Shown piece after piece: positions 62,764-64,000 of a DNA stretch of 64,000 nt. This DNA comes from Isoetes taiwanensis (lineage: Eukaryota > Streptophyta > Lycopodiopsida > Isoetales > Isoetaceae). The DNA is taken from positions 5,317,962 through 5,381,961 of the forward strand of contig JAJEKV010000054.1 of assembly GCA_021234155.1 (NCBI GenBank), read 5' to 3'. The notes below the pieces were generated by a model. The model searched no databases. It was not told the origin of the DNA and was given only the letters and a program-made list of their open reading frames with translations. The position numbers and the translations under genes are program-made. How positions within the stretch are numbered: position 1 is the stretch's first letter; every line of letters starts with the position of its first letter.

Positions 62764-64000
62764 AACTGCAAATGAGGTGGTTGTCTTAATGCCTATTGAT
62801 GATAAGCCTGAAGATGGTCAGAGGGACATTATTATACATTCTAAGAATGGTGGCTTGAAGTTTATAGATGCATATCACTCAGCATATAATCCATTGCACT
62901 TTGTGTTACTTCTTCCCTATGGTACAGATGGATGGCATCTTAAAATACCTCATGGACGGAGTGGTGCAAAGGAAGTAACTATTATGGAGTATTATAGATA
63001 TCATCTTTCACGCGTCATGGACATGCATCTCCCTTTCACATGGCTGGCCGGTTATTTCAAGAATATATTTGTGATATGTTTGCAAAGATACAAGAAAGGC
63101 TACAATTCGTTGTGTTAAATCAACACACCATTCGAAAAGGCATGTTGCAGGGTATTATGGACTTTGAAGGAGATGATGCTGAGTGATCCATTGCACTTTG
63201 TGTTACTTATTCCCTATGGTACAGATGGATGACATCTTAAAATACCTCATGGACGGAGTGGTGCAAAGAAAGTAACTATTATGGAGTATTATAGATATCA
63301 TCTATTCGCGCGTCATGGACAGGCATCTCCCTTTCACATGGCTAGCCGGTTGTTTCAAGAATATATTTGTGATATGTTTGCAAAGATGGAACAAGAAAGG
63401 CTACAATTCGTTGTGTTAAATCAACACACCATTCGAAAAGACATGTTGAGGGTATTATGGACTTTGAAGGAGATGATGCAGGTGCTATTGACTGAAAAGT
63501 TGTATTACCATCCTCACATGTGGGAGGTCCAAGATACATGACCCAACGATATCAGGATGCCATGTCCATCGTTCGCGGAACTTGGCAAGCCGGACCTTTT
63601 TATAACCATGATTGCCAATGCGAACTGGGAAGAGATTAGGAGGGAGTTGTTATATGACCAATCGCCAAGTGATCGACCGGAGTTAGTGGCTAGAGTATTC
63701 CACATGAAAGTAAAGGAGCTGATAGTTTTTATAACTAATTATGGTATATTCGGGCGTATAATTGCAAAAGTCTATGTTATTGAGTTCCAAAAGAGAGGAT
63801 TGCCACATGTACATTTGTTGACTATGTTGGATCAGGCCGACAAGCCCTTCACAGCCGAAGAGATTGATCAAATTATTTGTGCTGAAATACCCGATAAGAT
63901 GCATACCCTGAATTATATGAGGTGGTCACCCGTAATATGATGCATGGGCCATGTGGTGCTGGATATCCGAATGCTCCGTGAATGCAGGATGGTAAGTGTA
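62764..64000 (+). pseudogene. Helitron Rep/helicase N-terminal region, partial, runs off the window
   Basis: Plus-strand frames carry the conserved Helitron N-terminal region. It reads EDGQRDIIIHSKNGGLK, NPLHFVLLLPYGTDGWH and MEYYRYHL at 62780-63020, then GKPDLFITMIANANW, DRPELVARVFHMK and VIEFQKRGLPHVHLL at 63580-63820. The HVH pair near 63806-63814 is the HUH metal-binding motif of the rolling-circle nuclease. A MMHGPCGAGYPNAP segment follows to the window end. A 297-bp internal tandem duplication (62888-63184 and 63185-63487), frameshifts and a TGA in the last segment make this copy defective. The catalytic tyrosines and helicase domain, if present, lie beyond the window. Confidence 0.88.
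62888..63487. repeat. Tandem duplication inside the Helitron Rep
   Basis: ATCCATTGCACTTTGTGTTA occurs at about 62890 and 63187. The copies match for nearly 300 bp. The second copy keeps a longer correct frame (FAKMEQERLQFVVLNQHTIR). Confidence 0.9.

Overview
The window looks like nuclear DNA of a land plant, most likely a large-genome seed-free vascular plant such as a fern. This is inferred from an intronless DYW-type PPR editing-factor gene, plant-type gene structures with GT-AG introns, a high density of degenerate transposons (hAT, LINE, Copia, Helitron, several MITEs and SINE-like units) and many broken pieces of ordinary plant genes. Species cannot be fixed from the sequence alone. There are no bacterial operons, CRISPR arrays or rRNA genes, and no tRNA gene I can support.

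Three genes appear intact. The first is a four-exon alpha/beta-hydrolase on the minus strand (12681-13939, 304 aa after splicing). The second is a 1012-aa PLS-type PPR protein with a complete DYW deaminase domain on the minus strand (17116-20154). The third is an SRP54 homologue on the plus strand with an uninterrupted 487-codon reading frame (47888-49351), possibly a retrogene.

Layout. 1-1.75 kb: repeats built round long near-perfect foldback hairpins. 2.3-4.65 kb: hAT transposase relic. 5.1-6.85 kb: a GACGC-rich patch, a 4CL-like fragment and a 273-bp tandem duplication. 9.37-9.56 kb: kinesin fragment. 11.2-12.2 kb: a terminal-inverted-repeat element. 12.7-20.2 kb: the hydrolase and PPR genes, with a SINE-like relic between them. 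21.0-24.5 kb: a tandem duplication split by a LINE. 27.0-27.5 kb: possible dihydroxyacetone-kinase exons. 28.3-30.6 kb: a second LINE of the same family. 32.4-35.6 kb: a large unusual transposase-like pseudogene whose motif order resembles P-element/THAP9 transposases. 36.2-37.4, 51.0-51.2 and 61.3-62.35 kb: a dispersed repeat. 38-41 kb: a truncated LRR receptor-kinase fragment abutting a truncated NAD+ synthetase 3' end. 42.6 and 46.0 kb: LTR/primer-binding-site junctions. 44.4-44.9 kb: YrdC fragment. 46.75-47.32 kb: a Harbinger-type MITE. 47.9-55.1 kb: SRP54 and a rearranged tandem duplication of its 3' end and flank. 56.5-59.0 kb: Copia pol relic. 59.0-59.26 kb: GIY-YIG-like fragment. 59.7-61.0 kb: tandem repeat with SINE-like Pol III boxes. 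62.4 kb: a small MITE. 62.76-64.0 kb: start of a Helitron Rep relic that runs off the window.

The genes do not form a pathway. The main story is genome turnover: fragments of at least six unrelated host genes sit among elements of every major class, with repeated local duplications. All calls come from reading the sequence by eye; no database search was possible.
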